From Silene conica (Eukaryota; Streptophyta; Magnoliopsida; Caryophyllales; Caryophyllaceae), in NCBI GenBank assembly GCA_029255685.2, contig CM055317.2:15269501-15333500 (forward strand): 64,000 nucleotides of DNA, in the 5' to 3' direction. Both the position numbers and the translations under genes were made by a program. Of the stretch, positions 36,223 through 47,139 are shown piece after piece. Under the pieces are notes generated by a model that was given only the letters and a program-made list of their open reading frames with translations, was not told the origin of the DNA and did not search any database. Position 1 is the first letter of the stretch; each line of letters begins with the position of its first letter.

Positions 36223-37017
36223 TGTTGGAAACAGAGGCTTTTTTAGCCAAGTCTTATTCCATTTGTCCCACGGGTGTTTTGTTTGTTTATATATTTTTTT
36301 ACATTTTACACTATCATTAGTGGGTCAATGAAGCCATTTGTGTGAGCTTGTGAGGTGCTTAACTCAGCTTGCACAGGCGCGCGTACGCATGCCAACGCCA
36401 GTGCCCATGCCCGATCCCGGCCCGGATCCATATCCATGACCCATTATCCGTGATTTGGGAATTGGGAATTGGGAATCGTATGCGACGGGATATGCCTATC
36501 TTTTTTAAGCCAGTTCGATTGTTTCTGATGCTTGAAGTGTTCATGTTCATTGCTTACACTGTCTAAGTGCAGCCAAAACGTCTGTTAATCAATGGGTGAT
36601 TAATGGCGAATATTTTGGTTGACTGCGACATTACTGCTATTTATTAAGGGGCACTAATGACGTTGCAGTTTAACAATCCTCTTTTAGGTTATAAAAGGAC
36701 ACTCTTAGCAGTCTGTTGAAGACACGCAAAACACAATCTTCTCTCTTTTTTCTCTTACTCCAATACATATTCTTGGGAAACATAATAAGAAATTATGTTA
36801 TTCTAAAGCTCTCGAATCTTGAGTGGGCAAGCTCAAAAACTGTAGTGTTAATCTTTGGGGGACTTCCGACAATGTTGATCGCCATATCAGTCGTGCCGAA
36901 ATAATATTCAAGACATCGACTCTCATACCACTTTATTACGAATTTTGTTCTGTCTTCTTGCTCTCTCTTATTTTTCATTGTTATTGATATATTGTTGTAC
37001 TAATAGTTTTAAGTAAC
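36223..37017 (+). repeat. 3' LTR of the old copia element
   Basis: Starts TGTTGGAAACAG after CTAGTCGGGAT, a decayed polypurine tract of the common GGGGGATTGTTGGAA pattern. The part from 36493 aligns with the 5' LTR at 22553-23060. The 3' end is placed near the hAT duplication at 37018 and is not exact. The first 270 bases have no counterpart at the 5' end. Confidence 0.65.
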
Positions 37018-37025
37018 ACTGTGTC

Positions 37026-37404
37026 CAGGGACGAAGCTAGAGCGATATTCTAACCCGGGCCGCATATTATGTTCGTAAGTGTCTCAAAATTAAATTGGAT
37101 AAAATAATGCTCAAAGTAAGATATTGTGATAGATAAATTAGAGAAATTATATTCTTCTTAGCCATATTTATTGTTTATAGAAAATACTTGAATGAGCATT
37201 AAATATAGTAAGAACTATAATTAAGGTAATAATTATTATGAAATTTATTTGTTTACCTATTAAATCATAGGCATTTCCTTTCATATATATGAAAAATTTA
37301 GTGTAGTAATTAACTTCAATTAATATGTTTTCTTTTATTCTGTGCATAATTTTTTAGGTCGGCCGGGCCATGGCCCCTAGGACCCGTGTCTAACTTCGTC
37401 ATTG
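37026..37404. mobile_element. Non-autonomous hAT element, 379 bp
   Basis: Perfect 8-bp duplication ACTGTGTC at 37018-37025 and 37405-37412. The ends CAGGGACGAAGCTAGA and (reverse of the right) CAATGACGAAGTTAGA match at 13 of 16. GGGCC-rich text near both ends. Non-coding. Confidence 0.88.
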
Positions 37405-37412
37405 ACTGTGTC

Positions 37413-37917
37413 AACTGAGATTTAAGTTGAACACGGATACTTTTCTCTCACAATAAACCAAGTTGACATGTACGTGGGAGAAAATGGAGCAATTTATGAA
37501 TAATGCAACCTGCATTATGTGAGAGAGACACTATCTGTTTTCAGTTTGAGAGAGATAATGTCCGTCTTGAGTAGTGTCGGAGAGAGAGAAAAAATGGGTA
37601 TTTTGTGTGAAAAAATGGTATCCGTCATAAGCTTTTGATGGATACCGCCGTCACAAATGAGAATTTGTTTTAAAGCAAAAATGCATTTTTATGTGTTCAA
37701 CGTTCATCAAATTCATTCTTGAATTTATTTAACCAAGTAATTTAGAAACAGTTGTTCGTATGTACTTTCAAGATATATATTAGTGAATTACATACTTTCT
37801 ACATTTTCCTATTTTCTTCCCATTTTCTTTCTAAAGGTCAAAGTTTACGAACTTTAACCGTAAATAAGTTGGAAAATAATAAATTTTGAGTTATGAAATT
37901 AGAATATTTACAATTAT
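37413..37917. other. Intergenic DNA with a GTGACGGATA-family fragment
   Basis: TATCCGTCATAAGCTTTTGATGG and GATACCGCCGTCACAAAT near 37618-37660 are an inverted pair of the dispersed family also seen near 14510 and 51810. The rest is AT-rich with no gene. Confidence 0.4.
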
Positions 37918-38235
37918 TGTTATGCCCTAAAAATGACATTTTTACAAGCTAACACGTGGCACCGTCTAAGTGGATGAAGCGTGTACATGTGGCACCTAAA
38001 GTCAAAGGAAAAGCGAGAAGGAAAGTCATATGGGAAGAAGATTGCACAAGAAGGAAACGAACGCTGGAAACGAGAAAGAAGAAGAGGACGAAATACCTGG
38101 GCTCGAGGATTGCCCGAAATGGCCACACACACAAGGAAGGCCAGAAAAAGCAACTAGAGAAAAGAAGCCAAAATGGGATAAAAGAAGAAGAAGGATCCGT
38201 TGGATAGGAAGAGCATCCAACGGTCCATACAAGCA

Positions 38236-40850
38236 TCTATATATAAGTATAAAAGAACAACCACTAGACACGTGTCAACTCCACGTTTACTCTCACAAAT
38301 TGTTTTTCCCGCCAAACTATCCTCCCTATTTATAGAAATATTCTATTGACTAAATGTATCCTCCATATTTATAAAAATATTCTATTGACTAAATGTGTTA
38401 ACATATGATATCAATGACTAAATATAGATGATACAAAATTTTGTAAATCATTCTTTGGATATTCTTTAATAATTAGTCAATAAAATTCAGTAAAAAATCG
38501 GCAACTAAATATGATGAATTTCCTTTTCCTTCCCATCTATATTAACTTTCGAAAAAAAGTATTTAGTTAATTATTAATAAAATACACGACAACTAATCTG
38601 GTGAATTTCATTTTTCTTCCAATCTATATTAACTAAAAGAATACCCTTGGAAAAAACGACAACTAATCTTGAAATAATCAATCAAAGAAATATACTCGAA
38701 AAAAGGGCAAATATATTTATTTAAAGAACCAACCAATAAAAGATAAACAATCTTGAGTCAATCTTTTATGAACAACAATGTTTTTATAATCGTCCAATAT
38801 ACGGGATAAAATCCTTTATAAAGTATATTATTATTATTCGTAAAAAGCTATTGAATAGATATAACACTATTAAGAAAAGTTGTATCATATATTTTATGGA
38901 CATTATTATCAGATTATAATTATAAAAAAACTAACTACTGAATAAATCATAAATATAACATATGATATCAATGACTAAATATAGATGATACAAAATTTTG
39001 TAAATCATTCTTTGGATATTCTTTAATAATTAGTCAATAAAATTCAGTAAAAAATCGGCAACTAAATATGATGAATTTCCTTTTCCTTCCCATCTATATT
39101 AACTTTCGAAAAAAAGTATTTAGTTAATTATTAATAAAATACACGACAACTAATCTGGTGAATTTCATTTTTCTTCCAATCTATATTAACTAAAAGAATA
39201 CCCTTGGAAAAAACGACAACTAATCTTGAAATAATCAATCAAAGAAATATACTCGAAAAAAGGGCAAATATATTTATTTAAAGAACCAACCAATAAAAGA
39301 TAAACAATCTTGAGTCAATCTTTTATGAACAACAATGTTTTTATAATCGTCCAATATACGGGATAAAATCCTTTATAAAGTATATTATTATTATTCGTAA
39401 AAAGCTATTGAATAGATATAACACTATTAAGAAAAGTTGTATCATATATTTTATGGACATTATTATCAGATTATAATTATAAAAAAACTAACTACTGAAT
39501 AAATCATAAATATAACAATACTAAACTTTATAGACGGAGTATACCCAGCCATGCTCTTCAATAATCAAAGAATAAAAGACAAACAAATTATTGAGAATTA
39601 TACTACATTACAATTATGGTAAAACGGGTGTACAATTTGATACAATAAATTATACTATTTCATAGTATTATTTGTGTATATTATTATGCAAGAGTATCAT
39701 ACTTATAGTTTGTGGGAATTTTTTTTAATAAGGGTATATATAATTAGCCTGTAATTAGCCAATTATTTATGTATGTTTTTCAACATCATAAACATGTTAC
39801 TAAGGGTGTTGGGTAAAAAGTTTATATTAATTTAGTTTAAAAAGGTGTTCAAAAAATCTATATACCCTCACTAAAAATATGGGTAGTAACGAGTTTTATC
39901 CTTTAACTATTTAAAATTCTATTAGGCGAAGCAAGAGAATTTATAATAACGAATAAGATTAACAATTGTTTAGCAAAATTAAACTAACAAATTAGGGAAA
40001 AAAAATAATTAGCAGATTATATAAATTTTTTATTATTTTCATATTTTTAAAATTATAAAAATTATTCTTTCATATGGCCCATTTCTACCATGTTTTTTTT
40101 AATTAAACTTCATACGATTCATAACGTACTATGTCATTAAAAATCACACGGAGATTGTTGTGTAGTGTTAAAAATATAAGGAAACAATGATCCGTAAACA
40201 TCATATGTATACCTCTTATGCAATGCAATACTTATTTTATATGTGTACATTATAATTATAATTATTTGGATTATGTATATTGTGATTATTACTAAAATAT
40301 AAAGATGTTAGTTGTACAGGTACAACCCCGATGGGGCGAGTATGGGTAGAGCATTTGAAGAGGGGTACGGGTACACATATTTCACCCGTAAATCCGTGAT
40401 GGGTAATGGGACGGGATACACACCTACACATCAAATATGTTTGCATTTTTCATGATTTAAGAATTAATGATATTTTTTAACTAATGATTTATAAAAGTTA
40501 TGGGACAAGTGTATTATTTCGTTTACTCTCGAAGTTATCATCGATATGAATTTATGAAATAAGATATGAGTATAATTAAGCATATGAGATTGTAAATACT
40601 TGGGCGAAGATATCACACACGTGCATACAAAATTTTGACCGATTAGTATACCGATTATATATGAATTTTATCCGAATGTTAAGAAAATTATAAATGTAAA
40701 TCCCAATTCAATATTGTACTTTAATTTGAATGTGAAAAATGTTTTACATTCATACTATAATATTGAATAAAAGTATAGCTATAAATTTCAAATGACTATT
40801 TATATATTTTTTATGCATGCCCGTGCAATTTTGCACGGGTTCTAAGCTAG
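38236..40850 (+). mobile_element. Non-autonomous Helitron, 2615 bp
   Basis: Starts TCTATATATAAG and ends CTAG, preceded by the hairpin GCCCGTGCAA-TT-TTGCACGGG at 40819-40839 about 8 bases from the end. It is inserted exactly between A and T of the LTR (AAGCA^TAATTG, intact at 50394-50405), with no target duplication. These are the three diagnostic marks of Helitrons. No Rep/helicase frame is present. The interior is AT-rich and includes a 557-bp tandem duplication. Confidence 0.93.
38401..39514. repeat. Tandem duplication, 557 bp x 2, inside the Helitron
   Basis: 38401-38957 is repeated at 38958-39514. Landmarks such as ACATATGATATCAATGAC, AAAAATCGGCAACTAAATA and CCAATATACGGGATAAAATC recur at a constant 557-base offset, and I saw no difference between units. 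A shorter two-unit repeat (TCCTCC-TATTTATA...TATTCTATTGACTAAATGT, about 39 bp) lies just upstream at 38321-38398. Confidence 0.92.
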
Positions 40851-41169
40851 TAATTGTATATATATGTTAACCTTGTATCATTAGTTCATTCATTCATTAT
40901 CATACTTAGCATACATAACACTAAGAAAAACTCAACAAATACTTGTAATCGCACACACACTCTGAAAGAGAATTCTAGTGGAACTTGGAAGAACTCTTCT
41001 TCCCGCAGTTTTTCCCCAAGGGGCTTCCTGCGTCATCAACCTTCTTGCCTCTCATACTTCTCCTTTTTACTCTTCTAAACATTTACTTTGTCTAAATACA
41101 TCACTTAATAGGCTTGGAATCACTATAACCTCCTAAAAGAACATTAGGTAAATTTTGACCTAAACATTT

Positions 41170-41188
41170 TGGCGCCCACCGTGGGGCT
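41170..41188 (+). other. Primer-binding site of the Tat element
   Basis: TGGCGCCCACCGTGGGGCT begins three bases after the LTR. A TGGCGCC start is usual for primer-binding sites of plant Ty3/gypsy elements. Which tRNA it matches was not determined. Confidence 0.8.
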
Positions 41189-41247
41189 GTAGTGATTATT
41201 CAACCTAAAAACATAAAATCCTGAAAATCCCTCGAAAATCTTTCAAA

Positions 41248-43806
41248 ATGGCAAACCCAGCTTCTCAAACAACCTCACAACCCATCCCAGTGGCAACAGA
41301 AACTTCTTCCATCCCCGTTGTGGTCAGCACTCCCGTGGTTGCCAGCCCTCCCGTGGTTGTCAGCACTCCCGTGGTCGTCAGCACCCCCCTTGCTGCTAGC
41401 ACTCCCCAGGCGCAGTCAGGCGTCACCAGCAGCGATGCAGCAGCTAGCTCAAGCCCGGCGGATGCTCCCACCCCAGCCATGTGGAAGACGATGATGGAAG
41501 GGATATTTACCCTCCATCAAGCAGTCGACGGCTTGAGGAAGGACAACCAGGAGCTCAGGAAGTTAGCAACGGCTCAGAATCAAGCTCCACGCGTCAGCGG
41601 GAATCCAGGCGCAGAGGCAGGAATCCCAAGACCTCCCGGGAGCAGGGGCGAAGCCAGGGCCATTCCCAACGAGATAGTCACCAGACTGGACCTCTCCGGG
41701 ACTGCACCTCCAGGAAGAGTCACTCCGACAGGCTTGGGTTAACTTTCCATCAACCTAGATTCACCGCCACCTCAAACGGGGGCCCCGGGTAACGAATCTG
41801 TAAGGCTACCTATTAGCACTAACCAACATGGTAATGCAGGACCTTTTTTCACCCCGACCTCAGTCTGGACACAAGGAGAGGGGTCATCAGCAAGGCAACC
41901 ACCTCAGCTGGGGGCTGGCCCATCGGGATATTCCATCCAGCAGACGCCATCAATAGTGCACACCGTGCCGATGAGTCCTCAGACACTCTGCCAGCCCATG
42001 GTCGGCCAGACCCCAGGAGCGCCAGGGTATGCACCACTCACTCATACCACCCCTTGGAATTTCGCTAACCCTCTTGCAGGACCGAACCCATGGGAGCACC
42101 AGTACAAGGAGCTGTGGGACTTAGTCAGCCGCATACCAGGAATGCCAAGGCCCCTGGAGAAAGCGGCCCCAGACAGCTACGCAGACTCGCCGTTCACCCA
42201 CAACATCGTCTCGGTAGATGTGCCCAAAGGATTCACTCCGCCAAATATGACCAGCTACGACGGAACGGCTGATCCGATAGACCACATCAACCAATACAAG
42301 CAAAAGATGATGGTAATCACGGCCTCAGGCTCCCTGAAGGAGGCATGCATGTGTAAAGGGTTCGGATCCACTCTCTCCGGAGCTGCCCTCCAGTGGTTCG
42401 TCACCCTGCCCAACTCCAGCATTTCCAGCTTTGCGGACCTGGTGAATGCGTTCAACCAGCAATTCGCCAGCAGTAGGCGGCCAGAAAAGCAGAGCAGCGA
42501 CCTATACGAGATCCAGCAAGGCGATGGAGAATCCACCAGAGACTACCTAGCCCGATTCAACAAAGAGATGGTGTCAATACCCCATTGCGAGGAAAAAGCC
42601 GCCATCCACGCCTTTCGCTGGGGGCTACCACAGGCCTCCGACCTATACAAGGAGCTCACCAAGTGGCCGTGCACGGCTTATGCTCAGGTTCAGCAAAAGG
42701 CGTTGGATGCCATCCGACTGGAAGAAGATGCAGGGCCCAAAAGGATTAGTTGCGGCTCCGCTTCCACCAGCAGGAAGGCACCAGCAGCAGACAGGCAGGA
42801 GAAATCCAAACCTTACAACAGGCCGGTGCATAAGGTTTCTGGAGGAAAAAACTGGAAGAATGACCCAAATCTGCCGCCAAAGGTACAAGAGTATGGTTTC
42901 ACTGTTAATCTTGCAGGACAAATCAAAGCACTAAAGGAGTTGGGAGAAAAGGTGAAGTGGCCCAAGAAGCGGGCAGAAGAAAGAAGCAAGGACGGAAGGG
43001 ACACCAACCTAAGGTGTGACTTCCACAACGAAGACATCGGGCATACAACCGAAGATTGCATCACCCTCAGAAAAGAAGTCCGGTACCAGTACGAGCAGGG
43101 TAATCTGAACCACATCTTGCCAAAAGGAACCACGGTGAACGCAACTCGCCAGGTAGCACCCTCTAGCCCACCTCTCTGCACTAGAACTATTAACGTGATA
43201 ACAGGGGGCTCGGAGCTGTGCGGGCTCACCTATTCCGCAGCCAAAAGGCACGCCACCCGAGTTAAAGGAGACAAGCTAGAGTCCTCGTGCAGGATCAGCG
43301 CCCAGGATCTGCCGGTCGTCAGCTTCGACGAGACGGATGTAGGAGAGGGTGCTGAGTACCATGATGACGCCCTGATCATCACTCTATCCATAGGGAATTG
43401 TAGGGTGAAGAAGATTCTGGTAGATACGGGGAGCTCAGTCAATATCATCATGTTGGAGACGCTGAAAAGTATGGGATTTGGGGAAGCAGACCTAACCAAA
43501 AAGGCGGTTCCACTGGTGGGATTCAGCGGAGAAACGAAGCATTCGCTCGGAGAAATCATGATCCCGACCTACGCCGGAGGAATCAACAAGCAAGTAAGGT
43601 ACCTGGTAATTGACGGTCCCTCCACCTACAACGTCATCCTGGGCAGGCCATGGATACATGATATGAAAGCCATCCCGTCTTCATACCACCAGTGCCTCAA
43701 ATTCCCTACGCCGTGGGGAGTCCAGACCATAAAGGGAAACCAGGAAGAAGCAAGGAGCTGCTACAAAGTGGCACTCAAGCCCACAGCCACCCCTCCTCCA
43801 GCATAG
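41248..43806 (+). CDS. Gag-protease of the Tat element, one internal stop
   Basis: Starts MANPASQTTSQ, with a Pro/Val/Ser-rich N-terminus of repeated STPVVVSTPVV type. The frame is open to TAG at 43804 except for TAA at 41740-41742; text resumes in the same frame at once, so this is probably a point nonsense change (for example CAA to TAA) and not a frameshift. The capsid domain (about 42180-42720) has VPKGFTPPNMTSYDG, ALQWFVTLP and YLARFNKEM. The zinc-knuckle-like CDFHNEDIGHTTEDC is at 43015-43059, and the aspartic protease LVDTGSSVNIIM at about 43420-43455, followed by YNVILGRPWI. Gag packages RNA; protease cleaves the polyprotein. Pol follows in the same frame after the UAG. The internal stop would make this copy produce only a 164-aa fragment unless read through. 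Confidence 0.88.
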
Positions 43807-43812
43807 CAATCA
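43804..43812 (+). promoter_or_regulatory. Candidate stop-codon readthrough signal between gag-pro and pol
   Basis: The sequence is UAG-CAA-UCA, which fits the UAG-CAR-YYA readthrough context known from plant RNA virus replicase genes. Pol is in the same frame, open immediately after the UAG, and has no ATG for nearly 200 bases, so leaky termination is the simplest way to make Gag-Pol in limiting amounts. Readthrough itself is inferred. Confidence 0.65.
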
Positions 43813-46800
43813 CAGGCAAAGCAGGTCAGGGGAACCTACGAAGAGCCTCCCCAAGTGGAGGTAGAGGAAATTCCCCTGGACCCGCTGCACCCAGAGAGGA
43901 AGGTACTGGTGGGAGCAGAGTGTACAGGTACCGTTCGTTCAGAACTGTTAAATTTGTTAAAGGCTAACATTGACTGCTTTGCGTGGTCCCACGAGGACAT
44001 GGTGGGGATAGACCCAAACGTAATTTCACACAGGTTGAGTGTAAGCCCCGGCTACAAGCCGGTCCAGCAAAAGAGAAGAAAATTTGCCGCAGAAAGAAAC
44101 CAGGTGATAAACCAGGAGGTGGACGACCTCCTGGCCGCAGGGAAGATCAGGGAAGTAGCCTATCCGGAATGGCTATCCAACGTGGTAGTGGTCCCCAAAA
44201 AGAACGAAAAGTGGAGGGTGTGTGTAGACTTCACCGACCTCAACAAGGCGTGCCCTAAGGACCCGTTCCCTCTACCGCACATAGACGCAATGGTGGATGC
44301 AACCGCAGGCCATGAAATGCTCACATTCCTGGACGCCTGGAGCGGATACAACCAGATCAAAATGCATCCGGAAGACCAGGAAAAAACGGCATTCAGGTCT
44401 GAAAGAGGTATCTACTGTTATAACGTTATGCCATTCGGTTTAAAAAATACAGGATCCACATATCAGAGGCTGGTGAACATGATGTTCAAAGATCAAATTG
44501 GCAAAACCATGGAAGTCTACATAGACGACATGGTTGTCAAATCCAAAGCAGCCAGCCAACACGCCCAACACCTGGAAGAAACCTTCAGCATCTTGAGGAA
44601 GTACCAGATGAAGCTAAACCCCTCCAAATGCACGTTCGGAGTCTCCAGTGGGAAGTTCCTGGGGTACATGGTCACGCAAAGGGGAATCGAGGCAAGTAGC
44701 GAGCAGATTAAAGCGCTCCTGCAGCTGCAATCCCCCCAAAAGCCGAAAGACGTGCAGAAACTGACCGGCAGGGTGGCAACTCTGAATAGGTTCATCTCCA
44801 GATCCTCCGACAGATGCCGACTGTTTTATGACATACTACGGAAAAGCAAGAGATTCGAGTGGACAGAAGAGCACGAAAAGGCGTTCACAAAATTAAAGAA
44901 GTACCTCAGCACCCCACCGCTCCTATCCAAACCGGAGCAGGGGGAGCCGTTGTACTTATACCTGTCAGTAACCGAGGTAGCGGTAAGTGCAGTGCTGGTG
45001 CAGGAGCACGAAGGGACCCAGCATCCAGTCTACTACATCAGTAAGTCTCTGCTACCTGCAGAGACCAGGTACACTGCTCCTGAAAAACTCGTCCTTGCTT
45101 TAGTTACAGCTTCGTACAAACTGAGACCTTACTTTGAGTCTCACTCTATATCCGTCTTGACTAGCTACCCCCTGAGACCCATATTGAGTAAACCAGAACT
45201 TTCTGGAAGAATGTCCAAATGGTCAGTCCACCTGAGCGGCTACGACCTGAAATTTGAAACAAGGTCCGCGATAAAATCACAAGCCCTTGCAGACTTTGTC
45301 TCTGATTTTAGCCCAGGAATGGAAAAAGAAGCAGCCAAAGAAATCCTACCCCCAGAAATGGACTCCGAAGAAAACTGCTGGACGCTGCACGTGGACGGAG
45401 CCTCTAACAGTCGAGGAGCGGGGGTAGGAATGGTGCTCAGATCCCCTCAGGGTGATATGATCGTGCAGGCAGTCCGATGCGAGTTCCAAGCAACCAACAA
45501 TGTAGCAGAATATGAGGCCTTGATCCAGGGGCTCCAGCTGGCCCTGGACCTCAAGGTCAGATATCTGCAGGCGTTCAGCGACTCACAGCTCATAGTAAAT
45601 CATATCAACGGTGAGTATGAAGCTAAAGACCCCAGGATGGCAGCCTACCTGGAGGTAGTCAAAGACAAGCAGACAAGGTTCATCACCTTCAAAATAGAAC
45701 AAATCCCCAGGGAGCAGAACGCAGAAGCAGATGCGCTGGCTAACCTGGGGGCAACATTCAAGCCCGGAGACATCTCCTCAATCCCCATCACCCATGTGCT
45801 GGAACCTTCAACTTCCCAGGAAGACCGAGAAGTTGAAAATTCTAGCACCCAGTGGGAGGCCGGATTAGGCGTCCTCAGCAACACCGCGGAGCAGCCAGAG
45901 GACTGGAGGTCACCTTGTCAAGAGTGGCTGAAAGACGGAACCCTGCCAGCTGACAAGAAAGAGGTAAGGGGATTCAAAATGAAAGCTTCCAGATTCATAC
46001 TAATAGATGGTGTATTGTTCAGGAAATCGCTCGCAGGACCCTACCTGAGGTGTCTGGGCGACGAAGAGGCACAGACAGTCTTGCACGATCTCCACAGCGG
46101 AGACTGCGGAAATCATGCAGGGGGCAAGAGCTTATCCAACAAAGCAATCAGAATGGGGTACTTCTGGCCGACGATAAGAAGAGATGCAGTGGAGCTGGCC
46201 AAAAGGTGCGAGGCCTGCCAGAAACACGCCCCTGTCACGCATCAGCCCGCTGAACCCTTGCATCCAATCATATCACCCTGGCCTTTCATGAAATGGGGAA
46301 TGGACATAGTGGGACCGCTGCCCAGAGCACCTGGGAACAGAACCTACATGCTCGCGCTAACAGACTACTTCTCCAAATGGATAGAAGCAGAGGCTTTCCC
46401 CCAGGTTACAGAAAATCAGGTGATATCTTTCCTTAAACGAAACATAATCTGCAGATTCGGTATACCCTCTGAAATAGTGTGCGACAACGGCTCACAGTTC
46501 ATATCTAACAAAACCGAAGCATTTTGTGCTAGTTGGAATATCACCCTACTAAAAGCTGCTCCCAGGTACCCGCAGACGAATGGCCAGGCAGAATCCAGCA
46601 ACAGGATAGTTATGGACAACATGAAAAGGAGACTGGAGGAAGCTGGAGGAAAATGGGCAGACGAGTTGCCTTTGGTTCTATGGTCTGACAGGACCACCCC
46701 AAAGACAGCAACGGGTCAAACCCCCTTCAGCCTAGTGTTCGGAGCAGAAGCTGTCATCCCAGCAGAGGTGAAAGTACCAACACAGAGATACGGCTGCCTA

Positions 46801-47139
46801 ACGGAAGAGCGCAATCAAACAGAAATGGCCAGCAGCCTGGACACGATAAATGAGCTCAGAACCAGCGCTGCTATCAGAATGGCCGCCTATAAACAAATGG
46901 TGGCACGGAGTTACAACAAAAACGTGAAGATCAGGACCCTCCAGGTAGGAGACTTAGTCCTCAAAAAAGTGTTCCAGAACACAAAGAATACAAGTGCCGG
47001 AAAGTTTGCCTACAATTGGGAGGGGCCTTATCAGGTGGAAAGCACAACGGGAAGCGGGTCCTACAGGCTGATGGACATGGAAGGGAACATGGTGCCCAGA
47101 CCTTGGAATATCCTCCACCTAAAGAAGTATCACGTATAA
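43807..47139 (+). CDS. Pol of the Tat element: RT, RNase H, second RNase H, integrase
   Basis: 1110 codons, open from the UAG to TAA at 47137. RT (about 44140-44640): VVVPKKNEKWRVCVDF, DAWSGYNQIKMHPED, MPFGLKN and the catalytic YIDDMVVKS at about 44518. The first RNase H segment is near 44940-45300 (LYLYLSVTEVAVSAVLVQE). A second RNase H (45380-45750) has LHVDGASNSRGAGVG, AEYEALIQGLQLAL, FSDSQLIVNHI and NAEADALANLGA, the extra archaeal-type RNase H typical of the Tat clade. Integrase (about 46080-46760): zinc HAGGKSL...CEACQKH, then core WGMDIVGPLP, VCDNGSQFIS and GQAESSNRIV, giving the D,D,E set. VGDLVLKKVF near the end is the GPY/F-type C-terminal region. No internal stop or frameshift, so it looks competent apart from the gag stop upstream. 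Confidence 0.93.
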   Translation, partial: QSQAKQVRGTYEEPPQVEVEEIPLDPLHPERKVLVGAECTGTVRSELLNLLKANIDCFAWSHEDMVGIDPNVISHRLSVSPGYKPVQQKRRKFAAERNQVINQEVDDLLAAGKIREVAYPEWLSNVVVVPKKNEKWRVCVDFTDLNKACPKDPFPLPHIDAMVDATAGHEMLTFLDAWSGYNQIKMHPEDQEKTAFRSERGIYCYNVMPFGLKNTGSTYQRLVNMMFKDQIGKTMEVYIDDMVVKSKAASQHAQHLEETFSILRKYQMKLNPSKCTFGVSSGKFLGYMVTQRGIEASSEQIKALLQLQSPQKPKDVQKLTGRVATLNRFISRSSDRCRLFYDILRKSKRFEWTEEHEKAFTKLKKYLSTPPLLSKPEQGEPLYLYLSVTEVAVSAVLVQEHEGTQHPVYYISKSLLPAETRYTAPEKLVLALVTASYKLRPYFESHSISVLTSYPLRPILSKPELSGRMSKWSVHLSGYDLKFETRSAIKSQALADFVSDFSPGMEKEAAKEILPPEMDSEENCWTLHVDGASNSRGAGVGMVLRSPQGDMIVQAVRCEFQATNNVAEYEALIQGLQLALDLKVRYLQAFSDSQLIVNHINGEYEAKDPRMAAYLEVVKDKQTRFITFKIEQIPREQNAEADALANLGATFKPGDISSIPITHVLEPSTSQEDREVENSSTQWEAGLGVLSNTAEQPEDWRSPCQEWLKDGTLPADKKEVRGFKMKASRFILIDGVLFRKSLAGPYLRCLGDEEAQTVLHDLHSGDCGNHAGGKSLSNKAIRMGYFWPTIRRDAVELAKRCEACQKHAPVTHQPAEPLHPIISPWPFMKWGMDIVGPLPRAPGNRTYMLALTDYFSKWIEAEAFPQVTENQVISFLKRNIICRFGIPSEIVCDNGSQFISNKTEAFCASWNITLLKAAPRYPQTNGQAESSNRIVMDNMKRRLEEAGGKWADELPLVLWSDRTTPKTATGQTPFSLVFGAEAVIPAEVKVPTQRYGCLTEERNQTEMASSLDTINELRTSAAIRMAAYKQMVARSYNKNVKIRTLQVGDLVLKKVFQNTKNTSAGKFAYNWEGPYQVESTTGSGSYRLMDMEGNMVPRPWNILHLKKYHV

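Larger units (their letters stand above)
22553..37017 (+). mobile_element. Old plus-strand copia element, nested host of several insertions
   Basis: Two related LTR segments, 22553-23060 and 36223-37017, flank gag, protease, integrase, RT and RNase H remnants in that order on +. The LTRs differ at many positions by eye, far more than those of its inserts, so this is the oldest layer. It was entered by a copia derivative at 23899-31933 (in gag) and a TRIM at 34022-34650 (in RT). The first 320 or so bases of the 5' LTR, present in the 3' LTR, are missing. Confidence 0.75.
37918..41166 (+). repeat. 5' LTR of the Tat element, split by a Helitron
   Basis: TGTTATGCCC to CCTAAACA. Parts 37918-38235 and 40851-41166 together equal the 634-bp 3' LTR at 50081-50714. 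Confidence 0.95.

Noticed and set aside
37920-38335. Open frames of 77-101 codons in both LTRs (also 50083-50432)
   Set aside because: They lie wholly in LTR DNA, overlap each other on both strands and carry no domain; repetition at both LTRs is due to the duplication.
41265-43229. Long minus-strand and alternate-frame open frames across the Tat gag region
   Set aside because: They mirror a GC-rich coding strand and have no family motifs; the frame-1 product explains the sequence.
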